From Fasciolopsis buskii (Eukaryota; Platyhelminthes; Trematoda; Plagiorchiida; Fasciolidae), in NCBI GenBank assembly GCA_008360955.1, contig LUCM01009235.1, forward strand, positions 1 to 64,000: DNA of 64,000 nucleotides, read 5' to 3'. Position numbers and translations under genes: made by a program. How positions within the stretch are numbered: position 1 is the stretch's first letter; every line of letters begins with the position of its first letter. Positions 50,040 to 63,400 of this stretch are shown here, piece after piece. The notes under the pieces are model-generated. The model saw nothing but the letters and a program-made list of their open reading frames with translations. It was not told the DNA's origin and ran no database searches.

Positions 50040-52390
50040 CGTCTTACCAGCAGTTTTGAATATCACATTAGCACCTTAGCTTCGCTTATCTATACTGGTG
50101 CACCGAATCGCGCCTGATAAGCTTAAAATTGCGCGAGCAGAACTGAAGCGTGCACACACAAATCGCGTCTTATTCATGCATCTAAGAACTTTTGGACTTC
50201 TCCACTCCAAAGGGTTCTGAAAAAACCGGCGGATTATAGCGCCACTATTCCGGACAGGTATCCAATTCCTCATATCCAGGATGTTGCGGTCAACCTCGAA
50301 CCATCGGTTCCCCACTGCAGAGACAGATGTACCCAAGAAAGATGAAGTAACCCCTTTTCGTCTGTGAGTTCCTACGAACACCGTTTGTTTTACATAACGG
50401 TGCCAGACCCTTCTAACGATTCATTGATCAGGTGACTAGAAGCATACATCAACAGCATTTTCGTTATAGGTAAATGCGAAGATCACGCTAAACATAAGCG
50501 TCAATTATCCGGGCGACTACGTGTGCATGGCACGACAGTCAATGCAGACAATAGCATTCACTAGGAAACCTCAGTGGAATATTTAGATCACGATCAACCA
50601 ACGAGGTATCTTGCGCTAGAGAAGTTGTAACCAATGAGCGAGATTCCATTATCCGCTTCACTTCGGTAAGTTGTCGTTATAACGGGACGGTTAGCTACAA
50701 TCGTCATCTTATTCCGTACTGCACCCACTTGATGCAACCTATAACGTCTACTTGGAGGCACCAAAGTTGGCCTAGGTGAATTATCAGGAGCAACAACTGC
50801 ATTCACTACATTTAGCCTTCACTACATTGATCCGTGAGATTACTTAACAATAACCAATGATGCTTCAGACAAGGTCACGGACGGTTTGCATCAACAGTGG
50901 TCGACCTCACAGTGCAAACGACTTACCTTCTTCTCTCTCTTCCTGCTAACAGCGGAATCGCAATATTTGACATTCGGTGGTGAACTACTGGCTATTCATG
51001 GTACAGTAAGCCATTTCCGACATGTCCTGGAAGGCCGCGGTTCGGTGTGTTTACGGACCATAAGCCTCTCACTCGGACTTTTTATGAACGGCCTGACAAA
51101 AATTCACCACACGAGCTGCGGCATCTAGATTTCGTTATACAAGTTCCCAGTGACATTCGGCACATTTCTGGCACAGCTAATGTTTCGGCCTGAAGCTCTG
51201 CCTCGCATAAACACTATTTCTAGTCAGCCACAAACCACTGATTTGAAGTGTTGGCTATAGCCCAACGTTTAGATGTGGACGAAGATATTCTTGAGGTAAC
51301 ACCACCCAACCCTGAAGAGTTTTTCTTGGCTACTTACGTCTTCCGGCTCTATAATTTGTGATCAGACTTTACCTGACCCACGCTCTACCGTCCTCTTATA
51401 GTTGCGCTGAATAATCTTAGACCTGCAGCATGGTTTAGCTAACTCTGGTATCCGCACCACAACGAAATTGGTCACTTGGCCCGCATGCAAAGAGAGGCTC
51501 GCCAATGGGCTTCCGCTTGCGTGCAGTGCCAGAAAGCAAAGGTAAACAGATAAAGTCGCTCCCTTGGGTCAGTTTGCAACAGCAACAGACCGCTTTTTAC
51601 ATGTTCACTTGGATGTCGTTGGTCATCTCAGTTGCTGTAAGGGATATGGGTATTGCCTCACTATTGCTGATCGATTCATCTGTTGATCAGAAAGTATCTT
51701 TATTCCGAACGCAGAAACTGAAGCCATAACATCTGCGTTCATGCGAAGACCAGTTTCTTGATGTGATTATTCTGTCACAGTAACGACCAGTCGCGGAGTA
51801 CAATTCGAATTTCAGCTGTTTAGAAATGAGCGCCACATGTAAGGCTGTTATCGCTCGCGTAAAACTGCTGTCAGTCTGCCGCTGATTGCATGATGAAGCG
51901 TTTTCATCGACAGTTCAAAGTTTCACACATCGCTTCCGACATTTCTAACTGAGTACAGGCCCTTGCAACGGTTCTTGGTTTGCGATCGGCTGTTAAAACG
52001 GAATTCGGAGCATCAGCTAGTGAATTCGTGTATGGCAGAGCCCTTCGCAGTAGGTAGAGTGAACGACGATGACGCGTATTCGTGCACACAACGGTTAGTG
52101 GTGCGTATGAGTCGGTTGCAGATTCACTTACCAAGTGCGCAATCTCGATAATCCAGAGAACTGTTGAAGCGTGATTACATTTCTATAGGTGCGGACAGCA
52201 TGCGAACATCACTACAGGGAGCACACGAAGGGCCATTTACGGTGACAGAGAGGCAATCGCTGAACGAGATTATACCCATTGATCGCCTTAAAGTCGCGCA
52301 CTTAGACAACGAAACCGCAGTCACAACAAGAACTAACAATAGCCCAGTGGTACCGCCACCAGGCCTCTGCCCCAAGACCCTACGTTGCCA
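50040..52390 (+). mobile_element. Gypsy (Ty3) LTR retrotransposon pol relic: RT, RNase H, integrase
   Basis: Plus strand, in order but across many frameshifts. RT start: IAPDKLKIARAELKR (about 50105), TGIQFLI/IPDRYPIPHIQD (about 50260). RT palm: FEFLRTP..LHNGARPF-like at about 50365, and DHAKHKRQLSGRLRVHG at about 50480. RNase H: TAESQYLTFGGELLAIHGTV then SHFRHVLEGRG (50950-51050), and HLDFVIQVPSDIRHISGTAN (about 51125). Integrase HHCC zone: NEIGHLARMQREARQW, CVQCQKAK (about 51460-51545). Core: DRFLHVHLDVVGH (about 51590) and TTSRGVQFEFQLF (about 51785). Tail: PIDRLKVAHLDNETAV (about 52280). Gag, protease and LTRs are not recognised; a purine-rich CGAGGAGAAACTGTGTAG near 52790 is a weak candidate for a PPT and LTR start. 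Confidence 0.88.
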
Positions 52391-55300
52391 GTGAGCCCAA
52401 CCGAAATGGTGCTAGCATACCATACACCGCGAGCCGACATATTCATTGGCCCAAACGACTGGTTGGTCCCATCTATGTTAAATCCAATTAACATTTCTTT
52501 GGCCGCAGTATACAGACAACCGGACATGAAAAAACTTTGGGAAGCAAAAAGAGCGATCGACTTTTGTACGTTCATCTGTCGTACCCGATGCATCTCGCCA
52601 ATTTTTATTTTGGCCGTGAATTATCTATTGATATGCGCTTTTTTTACGTTGCACACGACTCATGGACGAACTCGAAGACCTGCACCTGACTTTGCGTGCT
52701 CTCATTTTATTGGCAACACCTAAGACAAGCCAATTAGGATAACACTAGGTTTTCAACTGGGTCGAAGGGGCACTTCGTCAGTCCTTTTATCGAGGAGAAA
52801 CTGTGTAGTGACCATGTTTAATAGTGCAAAGTACGCCAACAAAATACTTGAACACTTTGTGAATCATTGAAACAACAGTTCGATGTCACAGGGCTAGGAG
52901 TATTGTTTGTTCGGGTGCTAAAATGCGGGAAAACGATTTTGGCTGAGCTGTCAGTGTTCTGTTGAATCCTAAGCTTCCCTAGCACTTCTCGGTGGTATCA
53001 ATAAATGTCATTTACGCGAATATTGTTTCCTGAATTTCGAGGAAACTTTGGTTTGATGGTCGTTCCCTTATTTTGCACACGGAAATGATAAGCGTCCGAC
53101 GTACGCTGCTAAACACACAGCGGTGACCGTGACAACTGTCCTGGACAGATATAGGGCGAGACAATAGGTAATTGTGGACTCAAATCATATGAGAGGTCGT
53201 GGTCATGGTTCGTAGAAATATCCGAGCTCCACCGGGCTAAGCGAACTGTACCCAAGCGCGACGAAACAAACCTACGTCTACTCTTATTTTGCTGATGAGC
53301 CCTTCGTACTTCTTGATGGTGAACACAGATGTGACATATTTTGAAATGCCAGTCCGTTCCACTGGTCAAATGACTGCTTCAGTGGTTTATATGGATAGTA
53401 ATGTGACGGGATAGTACCGCTTCTCACCATCGTTGTTTTGAAATTATGAATTCCGTATCAGTCAGTTTCCGGAAGCATCACTTCAATCATTTTGATAAGA
53501 CTGCCGATAGAACTAGATTCCAGTGGTCAGTGAACGAAAAAGAAGACCGAGACCACTTCTTCCCTAGTTTGAAGATTACAACCAAAGTAATGTGTCACAA
53601 ATTTGAGATTCGTTATGTTACCAACATGATACTGGGGTTATTATTGAATGTACTCACCATGCATACAGCAGGAAAGTCGAATGACATTATAGTGATAGAT
53701 CCAACTCCAGAGTGGACTAAGTACTGGGTACACATATCTAGTGGGTGAAAAAACCTGGAGAACCGAGTATGCATTTCTGGAGGAAGTTTTACCCTTCCAT
53801 TCATTTACCTCGGTAATTTCAATCGAAATGCAATGACTACATTGAGGCCTTTTCTATCTGCTTTAAAGGGATTCTTGACACTATTGGGCCTATTAACCAA
53901 ATCCGAGGTCACAATCAATACTGGACAACAGACAAATCTCCTGAGAAGCTTCGTCAAAATTACGTACTACGACAGAAATGATTCAATGAACTTTCTTTTT
54001 GATTAGACCTGCGTATTTAGTCAGGAAACTTATAAAAGGCTGCCATGCCTTCAAAACGCGTGGGTAGGCGTGTTTCAACTAGACTATGGTCCGCCGATAT
54101 ACGAGATTTGATTCAGATGCACTTTCATGCTCAGGAAATGACCAAGAAGAAAAACTGCGGTAATCGGAACATGATTTCTTTTAGTCTGTGCGCATAGGAA
54201 TGCACAAGACCTGCGTGTTAAATATCCCAAATGAAACCAAAGCAAACAAATAACATGGAAATATAAGTACATAGTCCGGAACGGCAAAGAATATAGGAAA
54301 GATAAGACGGGATGGCGAAAGGGGAGATAGATCGAGAATGTAAACACAAGACAACAAGAAACCGGTAGTAAGTAAACAATGATGCGTTTGGACGGTCCGA
54401 TGATGAGTGTCTGATCACAAAGCATAAGGATCATCCGAGTGCTTATTTAAAAACATGGAGCAGAATATGGCAACAGAAAGTGTGCGACCCGTGAGTAATG
54501 TGGATCTGCCAAAAGCAAAATCGTTTGGAGGAAAGTAGACGAGTTTGGATGAAATTGGAAATAATACAGAAACCACAAACGGGGTGGGAAAAGGTAAGTA
54601 GAGCACCAACTTGAACCAGGTCATGCGTCAGAAGATGATTGTAACCTTGAATACGCACATATTGGATGCGGAATGAAAATAATGCGAGTATATGATGTGT
54701 ACTGGCAGGTTTTCCGCCAAACCGAGGAAGACGTTAGGCAATCGACAATACTAAGCAGACGAATAACAGATAAAGGCCGCTCAAGCATGCAAATTAAGTC
54801 AGTGCACTCTCGGATATCCGATGGACGGATAAAGATGCCGGTTTCTGATTAGTTTTAAATCATCTTTTGGCACAGAACCACAGAAAAGTTGAACACATAC
54901 GAAGAGGTGAACACAGGAAGAGAAACGGGTGGATAAATCCAGTGGAAGCAGTGGGAGGAGAACCAGAAAAAAACAAACGTAGTGGAGTTACTCACATATT
55001 ATTTATTCCTCTAACATAAGAACGACAAATAACGCGACGATAAATATGCAGTTTAAAACAAACGAGGACAACAACACAAGCAGTCAGATTTCGCGGAAAG
55101 AAGGTTCTGATTTCACCAATGCACATGTAGGCGAATTAATAGTGTGGAGATTAAGGAAAGTACCACAAGAAAATGAAAACAATCAGGAAAAAGCTCGAAT
55201 GAGACGAGATGATGTGGTGTTGCTGATAAGCAAGAAAAAAAGAAAAGTAGTGGAGAAGACACACAAAATGTATCAAAAGCGCTAACAACGCTTAAAATAA

Positions 55301-55590
55301 TATACGCGAATGGAAAAGCCAGCGTGTAAATTACATTCAGATGGTTACCAAAAGTACATCCACGCATGCATGATAACGCTAATACCAATGAACAAAGAAT
55401 GACCAAGGACACCCTTTACGTCTACTTGTTTTACAACACAGGTCCTATTGGTTGAACTAATGAGAGTCCCATCCTGCGGGAAAAAACAACAGCGTATTGA
55501 GACGAATGCGTGTGCGGCAATTCAGTTGTTTTCGATAGAATACATGTGGATGTCAGAGTGAACTACATGTCATTTCTAGTATCGCTGGGG

Positions 55591-55611
55591 CACACACACG
55601 CACACACACAC
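55591..55611. repeat. (CA)n microsatellite, interrupted
   Basis: CACACACACGCACACACACAC with one G interruption; 440 bases from the (GT)12 and on the opposite phase of the same dinucleotide. Confidence 0.9.
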
Positions 55612-56046
55612 CACATGACGCTTTACAGGAAAAAAATAGCGAAAGTAAGAAAGACAAAGGTACCCAGGCAGTGATGTGTATTGAAGGAAGTCAAAACGTT
55701 GGACTGAACAACATAGAGATAAGAACTGACAAAGGTTCCATCGTACGGGACTGGGACGCAAAAAAAACAGAGAAGAGGAGAACGGTATGAATATTTTCAT
55801 GGGCCCGTTAAAGATATGCAAAGTTCACAAGATGGCCAACATAAACATAAACCTTACTTCCAATAGTCCGGGACTGTTAGTGGATAGGAGAGCAATGAGC
55901 AGGTTTCACTTACAACGTGGAAATTGCGACAAACGTCAGAGAGAAGGATGGTTTGTGAGGAGAAAAAGCGCAGCTGCCTGTCGAATGACGTGACAAATTG
56001 CACATCCTTTAGGACAAAAAAGAAGTATGGTTTTAGCTAGGTTTGC

Positions 56047-56070
56047 GTGTGTGTGTGTGTGTGTGTGTGT
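56047..56070. repeat. (GT)12 microsatellite
   Basis: Twelve uninterrupted GT units, downstream of the FNDC3-like stop codon (probable 3' UTR or flank). Confidence 0.95.
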
Positions 56071-56707
56071 GCGTGTGCATATGCTGTACAGACCCAGCAG
56101 GAAAGAAAAACAGAAAACCATCAATTTGTGCGGCGATAACGGTGAGGCCAGTCAGTATTCAGGGAGTCCGGCACAAAAGACGTTGAAGACGGCGGAAAAG
56201 GCAGCTTCAGAAAGAAAAACAAATGATCAAACAAAATAGGACGCAATAACCTCAATTCACGAGTGACACCACAAGACAAAAACAATTCTGCAGATAGAAT
56301 CCACGTGAGTATACGAGGAAGAGAGGAAGAATAATGTGAAGGCAAAGGATAAAGAGGACTATCATACTAGATTATCAAGAAAGCCATACCAATAGATAAT
56401 TGGGCTGGTAGCTTACAGCACAATAACCATGTCCGAAACAGTAGCAGCAGCGGCAGCAACAACAAAAACCGGTGTACATGAATGGGTGAAAGACTGTAGT
56501 CCATGGTGCGGCATCTCAAACTTCTATTATAACTCACGTAAGTGGTTCTAAGACGGCCGACACAAAAATAACAACAGAAAACACGCACAATGATCTTGTG
56601 AAGGAGGGCGAGGTACGCGTCAGAATCAGAAGCACACAAACGAACCAAAGAAAGGAACAACGATCAAAACAGGTCACGATAGAGGGACAAGACTAGGTAC
56701 GACATAT

Positions 56708-57445
56708 TCAATTTGAATGTGGGATACGCAATCGGTCCGTGGAAGAACGAATCTCCTCAACAGTGACTGTGGATGAATTTGGCTGTGCAGTGAGTATATG
56801 TTGCAAACTGAATGCCACCAACAGCGTGGCTATTGCGAACAAGCAAAGCAAAAGGCAGGCCCATTTTCGTTCGCTCAGTCGGATCCATGAATGACCGCGT
56901 CGTGGACCTGAGTGATGATGATGGTGTTGATGATGTTGCTGCTGCTGTGATAGAACAACATTTATAACTGAATTCGAAAGCTGGCCCAATGATTTCGGTG
57001 ATTGTTGCAAACTAGACGCGGACCCCACAGGCCCTATCCGACGGCGCCAAGGGGATGACCCCGCATTCCCCTGCGCATTTTGTACGCTAGACATTCCTGG
57101 ATTCAGCGAAGTTCGGCTGAAGAGAAACGAGTCGCTTGAGCTTACAGGATTTGGTAGAGACCTGTTATTAATCGAATCCGATTGGAATCTGAGGAAGCGC
57201 AGAATGATTCCAGGCCAAAGATACCACCAGGCTGTCCGTGAAGGATTTTGTCCTGTTTTAGTCGGAAGTGAATAATGCAAGCGTGAAGCAGATACATCAA
57301 CCCCATGAGAAGGTTTGGAATCTTTCTGGCTTCGTGTGGTAAACACCAAACTTTGAGAGAATGGACCAGGAAGTTCAGAAACTTGCAGATCTGATTCAGT
57401 GACAAGTTCGCGTTTCCATTGGTCCGTGATTCTTGATTCGGTGTT
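56708..57445 (-). CDS. FNDC3: FNDC3-like gene, terminal exon: end of last FN3, low-complexity linker, C-terminal membrane anchor
   Basis: 738 bases, 245 residues and a TGA stop. The acceptor follows TTTTTGTCACTAACAG, with a branch-site-like CTAAC; entry is phase 0 and the in-frame TAA just upstream is intronic. Residues 1-40 run from an acidic loop to GPFSQSLVFTT, the last FN3 strand. A Ser/Asn/Gln-rich linker follows, with a Gln/His run (SQQQQHHQHHHHH) near residue 175. Then come a basic stretch and one hydrophobic segment, ACLLLCLFAIATLLVAFSLQ, near residues 196-215, and about 30 polar residues. A single C-terminal segment preceded by basic residues indicates a tail anchor, as in FNDC3A/B, though the tail after it is longer than I expect for vertebrate members. 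A possible AATAAA (TTTATT on the plus strand, 55002-55007) lies 1.7 kb downstream. Confidence 0.82.
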   Translation of the reverse strand, partial: NTESRITDQWKRELVTESDLQVSELPGPFSQSLVFTTRSQKDSKPSHGVDVSASRLHYSLPTKTGQNPSRTAWWYLWPGIILRFLRFQSDSINNRSLPNPVSSSDSFLFSRTSLNPGMSSVQNAQGNAGSSPWRRRIGPVGSASSLQQSPKSLGQLSNSVINVVLSQQQQHHQHHHHHSGPRRGHSWIRLSERKWACLLLCLFAIATLLVAFSLQHILTAQPNSSTVTVEEIRSSTDRLRIPHSN

Positions 57446-60400
57446 CTGTTAGTGACAAAAAGATGACAAAAGATGCATGCAGAGTATATATAGGCAAATC
57501 CGGATGGTGCCCGTGCTTTCTATCTGAGAAACAGATCAATATGAACAGAGCATTCAGCCTCGTGCGTTCGTCTACTAACGGTCATTCAATAGATGGGTTA
57601 AATTGCATAAAAAATTGTATTCCCACACATTCCCTTGTCCGACAAATACGATGATCACAAAGACCAACTTATCGTTTGTGGGACATTTTTTCGGCCGATC
57701 CACCTATAATCCTAATCTTCAATCAACAGGAATCATCTGGAGCATGCTGCTCAGATAAATGCCCTAAACTTGGATTGAAAAAATAATAGCATTGCCGCTT
57801 GCAAAACGCTAACGGACAGTAAGCATAAACGGTACGGAAAGAAAAAGATGAAGGTGAGGTAGTCAAAAGCATACCAGTAGTCAACTACTCCTAAATTTCT
57901 ATTGCGATGTGCTTGCATACAGGTTTGAACAAACCCAGATTTCGAAGGCGCCTCACTTTTAATTGTTCGTTGGTTTATTGACCAATGCAAAAAGAATAGG
58001 TATTGCTTCGTACTCATTATGGAAATGGATCGAAAAGTTCGAGTGTACTTCCGATTTTGGGACACACTACATACAGCTTTTCATTGTTTTCGTTCCCAGA
58101 ACATAGTCAAGAAAGGTATCAGGGAAATGGATGAGCGGAACAATACCATATGTTCTGTGCCGGAGAGGTGCTAAGGTTTCAGTTCCCTCATAGAAGACCA
58201 AACCAACCCCAGTAATCAGACTGCATGAAGACATACGACTTATTTTTGGAATAAGATTTGTGGTAGGACGCACTTGAATGTGCGATGTGACGAGCTTGAG
58301 GTTGGAAAATGAGACGCCTGATATTACAGGATGACAAAATTGAACGCGAAAACCTAAAAAAAAACAAACAAACAAAATCGTCATTTAGGTGAAACAACTT
58401 GTTATGTCTCTGGTTCTGAAAATGAGATGGTTTCCTCACGCCTAAGCATCGCTTTAAATAGCCTTCGGTGGCTCGGACATTTTTAAACAAATTGGTGGCC
58501 GCTAATCGTCATTCAGCGCACTCTTGGTGATGAACCAGCCGACCAGGCTTAGCTTCGTATAAAGGCTTATATTTATCAGCAACTAGGAAATTGGATTTAC
58601 ATATCTCTGTTTGCGCAGAAAAACTCAAGAGAGGAAAGGGGTTAAGGCACTATTTATTTGGGGATCGCATTTGATATGTCACGTGTCGTAAACGAACTTT
58701 CGTGCTATTTAAGGGGAGTACGCCTGTCGATTGAAAACTCACCATAAGTATGACCCGACCTTATTCAAAATGGGCAAAATGGGAAACTCAGGCCAAGATT
58801 TAGCCTAAACACTCTTTGAAGTGACTCCAAATTACCATGTTTTTTTCAAACAGCCTCATGCCGAAGGAGCCCTATGCACTGCTTTCTTGTGAAGATCTTC
58901 CCAGTAAAGTGAGAGGACGAAGATGAATGACCAGCACATCCTGCCAAACTGACTGGCCTTTGGTAGAAAGTCTAGGGAAGATGGCTAAAATCAGATTCCA
59001 AACAGAACAGCGACGGATTACAAAGTATAAAATGCTATGCTTGCTGGCATCTGTAGATGAGATGTGTTGGGTGCCGTAAAACAAAAAATGTCAGCAGCGG
59101 TCATCTTGGAAACCGTTCGAAGTCTCCGTCGCGAATCACCATTAATCAACCACCTTTATTACTGATCCCCAAACATTCGTTTCCACTAGCTCTAACAAAA
59201 CACGCAAATGAAGCCCACACAAATCTCTGAGAAATCCGTTGTGCCTATAAGAATAATGAATGCTTATTCACGCCTGTGTGACCGTCAGGCGTTTTATCGA
59301 TGATCTGAGTTAGCAAGAGTGAATAGGTTTCGCCTACCGAAGTTGCACCAATTGGGTTTGGAATAACGGTGCCTGGTTTTGGTTGACAGAGCCGAACCGC
59401 ACCGACTCGAGATACGTACTCCGTACTCGGCAATAGATCAACAACTCGACAGGTTGTTTGACAACCACGATAAACCTTGATAACAAAGAAGAAAAGGAGA
59501 CACAGAAAGAGCGTGCGTGAACGATTGGAGAAAAGGGGGACAGTAAGGAGCATGGAAATGGCATCGCATACATAAGTGCTGGAATCAACATCATAATATC
59601 GCACCCGACCGACGGCAAGGCATACCGTTTAAATAACAAGTCTCAACGGCGAAATAGATACTCGCGGAATAAATGGTCATATCAATTTGCGCCAAAATCA
59701 AAGGAATACTGGGGTCATCGTATCGGGAAGTAACAAAGGTTTCAGTTGTAGACCTCAAGTTCAACGATTAGGATCATATGAAAACCAAAACAATAGGGTT
59801 TGGAATTCACGTTGCAACCTTGGGAAGAGCAGCGACGAGTGCGAATTTATATCATAAACACCAAATAAAGTGACCACTGATACCATTCGATTAACCGTAA
59901 AAAACGAGATGCACTTTATTCTTCTCGTTGCGATTCCTAATAAGTGATTACCTTATTTTATAACCTTGGTCAAGCAGATACACTATTTATCAAACGGCTA
60001 TTCTCACTAACCATTAATAATCCATATCGGGCAAAACAAATAAATAGTACGTCATTTCACCTGGATTTAGCTGCAAAATTAGGTGCTAACATACAGATGG
60101 CAAGAAATCCGGGAATTTTATGGGCAACGAAACATCCGACGAGTTTTTAACACTCAAAGGGGAGTGTTATCGAGCGTAACAGTCATGCAACATGTGGTTT
60201 TCATTCATATGACCGGTTACCCGAGGTTATATCGAGAAACTCACTGAAGCGACGTGTTAAATGTCTGTCACGAATAGCCTGTGGGCGATCGCAGACAATT
60301 CAGTAGTGAAATAGGACTGACTTAGCTGTGCTATTATATCCTATTCGACTTAAGGCGGATACACCTAAACAATAAAAATGACTGACGGTGATATGAAATC

Positions 60401-63400
60401 AGCTTTTAAGCAACGCCACTCTAATACACCCCAAGTCACCAGGAGAGGTGCACAACGAAGCTATCCTCGATGGGCTCGCAAATCTTTTCCTCATGGCACG
60501 TTTCGATATTAAATCAATTTAATGATACAGTGAAAATCCTAACAGATGAAAAGTCCTGAAGAAATCACCTTAACTCAGCCTGTTCTGAAATCGCATATCA
60601 AGATCGCTAACTCTAGTCCTTTTAATCAGCTCTCTAAATTCTGACTCAATCCCGCCCAGAACAATCGAGCAAGAACAACCAAATGATCCCTGACCGATAA
60701 ATAAGACCGTCCTTTATTTGTCATAATCGAAAGATTTATATAAGTCGGTCTAAGTCGTTCGGGCTCACTGTCTCTCATTTGGTCGTCATTTCGACCAACG
60801 CTCTGGCTCGTAACTGGGCCCGTCACGAGAACTAGACCACTTTCATTTTGTCCCAGAACTAGAGCAAGCGGCGGTTTCCCCTCGTCTCTGGATTGCAGTC
60901 GGTCGGACTTTCCCCGTGGGCTTACGGGCCTAATGGTAAATATTATCACCCCGTCACGATTTACGGACGCAAACCGGCCTCACCGTTGGATTGAGTCATC
61001 ATACAGAACCACGGAGTCTTGAAGCATTTGCATTGGCTCGTAGCCTCGCCTTACACTGTTAGTCCGAGAAATGGTCTCAATCATCATACAAAATAATCAA
61101 ACACCAAGTGGAAAGAGAATCCCAGACACTCAACTGAAGTCGCAATGAGCTCGGGAGGAAAATCTTGCCCAAAATCGGGAATAGTTTCAGTGGTTCACCT
61201 AAAATATCACCTTTCCGACATGAAAAGTGTAACATTTAGAATCAAGATTTCCGAACTCACAATAGAGAACTTCGATGGTGTTGAGTGGCGTTCAGGTCAG
61301 AGGAGGAAACATATAGTTCTGAATACGCGTGAGATATATACAACATAAATGATCTAGCGTATGAATTCAATCTATTTACCTTAACCTACACTCAGTGACC
61401 AATCAGTGTTGCTAGTGGACTATGGGGACTAAGTGTGACTGGACGTCGTTGAAACTAACCTAAAACCATAGAACCGAGAATCGATACTAGCACAAAACTC
61501 TAACTTAATAGGATGGTTAACGGAAGAAAGTACACAATCGATAAAGTCGTGTGCATCATATGCAAAACACCAGGAGATCAAGAACGTTACGGTTAGCTGG
61601 ACTTAAAGGAAGTCTTTATCAGAGACTTAAAATGGATCATCGGAAGGACTAGCTGCACGTACTTGCCAGAAAACAACGGCGAAATACGAGGCGGCAGTAG
61701 TTCAAGAACGGCTCACAATTCTTTAATACATCGATCAGGACAATGCGTGCCAATCTATGACCTTAACGCGTTATCAGAAAATGTACCAAAATAGACATAC
61801 GTACAAACATCCTGGTCTCATATTGAGTAAACTGAGTGCGATGGGAGCGAGACGAAACCATTGCACGACCTGCGTTTGATGTTAAACAAGATAGCACACA
61901 TACAAACAACATCGTAATCTTTTGGGTGGTGTACTCCAACACTAATTTTCACTCAGATTTGGTTTGCATGTAAGCATAGACATAGATACAACCGGCAAGG
62001 ATGAGAGTAACTCAAACAAAGAGAGATGCGTAAAGTCTGTATTCCAGGTCAAAGGTTGATACGTGCAAGAAATCGATGCACGTAGCTGTATCCATTCTTG
62101 TAGGAGAAAGTTCTTTACAGATAGTTACAAATAACATGAAGGGGGGGGGCAGTGACTAAATGTGTTAAGAAACCAACCAAGACAACGAGATAGATATCAG
62201 ATGCAATATATAGATTGGTGTTTTCCAACTGTGCGCAGCATGATTACGGCCATCATCAGTTAAAAATAACCACATAATTACATGGAGCTTCTTTTGCCTA
62301 ATGTAGTCAAGAGGCATGTACCTCAATTGCTATTATTATTATTATTATTATTAATAATAACTACGATGTCATCCATGATATTGTCACTTATATGACGCTA
62401 CTTTTAGTTTGTTGATGCTCCTGAACAACAACAGGTTCTTATCAGATAATATACAACCCAAGACAATTAAAGAATTTGTACGGAAACAATAATCCAGTCT
62501 ATAACCAAATAAAACTTGTATTACCTGACTTGGAATAGGATCAACGACAGGGTGACTTTGCTGAACAGGCATCAGATGCAGTACGTAGATTATCGGATCT
62601 ACGGAGCCGCTCAAAGTAACCGGTCCCCACTCTAACTGGCATGTATCAACAGTTATCTCGGTGGCCTTCAGACCTATGAAGGAATTGAAAAAAAAACGGA
62701 GCCATGCAAGACAACGGTAAAAAATAAGCACCGGATACAATTACCATAATGTTTGTCACAAGCAGCCACTGGGATCTATGAAAAACCGCATAAATTAGTC
62801 ACTACTTTTAGGTTTCTACCTAATTCGAGCATTACGTGCCCCGTCCCTCAAGGCCACAGGAAGAATGACTGTCATCCAATTACTCCAAAGTGTTTTGGTG
62901 ATGTCCGTTTCATGAACAGGAGATTTTAGTTCCCCATCCATGGCGTGTGCATTGATGACAGAACTTCAGTATAATCTGGTGATTCATTTCTCAGTGGACG
63001 GTTTTTATTCAAATGGCTGACGACCAGTCAATGAAACAGTTTGAGGTGACCGAGTTGCTGCCCCCGGGCTGGGCTACCGCAACTCGATTTTAAAGTGGTT
63101 CGGGAGATTAGATGATAGAATGGGGGTGCTCGTGTGCCCATATTACAAGTACTTCATCGTTTGCATGAGATAGAATTATAACGCTTGGCAACACCTAAAC
63201 GCATCCATGGAAAAATGACTTGCAGGAAAGTAGACAACAATAAAAAGGGACAGAAAAATCATGCGAATCGTCAGATATTATGGTAGTGTAGATGAAAGGA
63301 TGACATCAAATCTGATCCCTATGAATCCATGAAGAAAACCGTTCGAACGTGCACCTCGGATGGAGTCTACCTACTTACCGCGAACTGCGGGAGGCGGCAG

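Larger units (their letters stand above)
52391..56707. other. No gene recognised; probable 3' UTR/flank of the FNDC3-like gene on its right side
   Basis: From about 54 kb the plus strand is strongly A-rich, as are the FNDC3 introns, so the gene's sense strand is T-rich here too. A TTTATT at 55002 could be its poly(A) signal. The plus frame 53446-53748 has no recognised domain. Confidence 0.35.

Noticed and set aside
57142..57405. Minus-strand frame overlapping the FNDC3 terminal exon
   Set aside because: It is an out-of-frame shadow; the exon frame contains the FN3 strand and the membrane anchor.
58067..58384. Minus-strand frame after a very strong acceptor (T-run and TAG, exon start would be 58353)
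   Set aside because: No FN3 residues, and 59338 to 57445 already join in phase with the FN3 domain intact. It may be a cryptic site; an alternative exon cannot be excluded.
63015..63093. Plus-strand mini-frame MADDQSMKQFEVTELLPPGW
   Set aside because: Short, lies in an intron region of the opposite-strand gene, and has no supporting signal.
52706..63198. Shared TTGGCAACACCTAA at 52706 and 63184
   Set aside because: Fourteen bases without extending similarity; probably chance.
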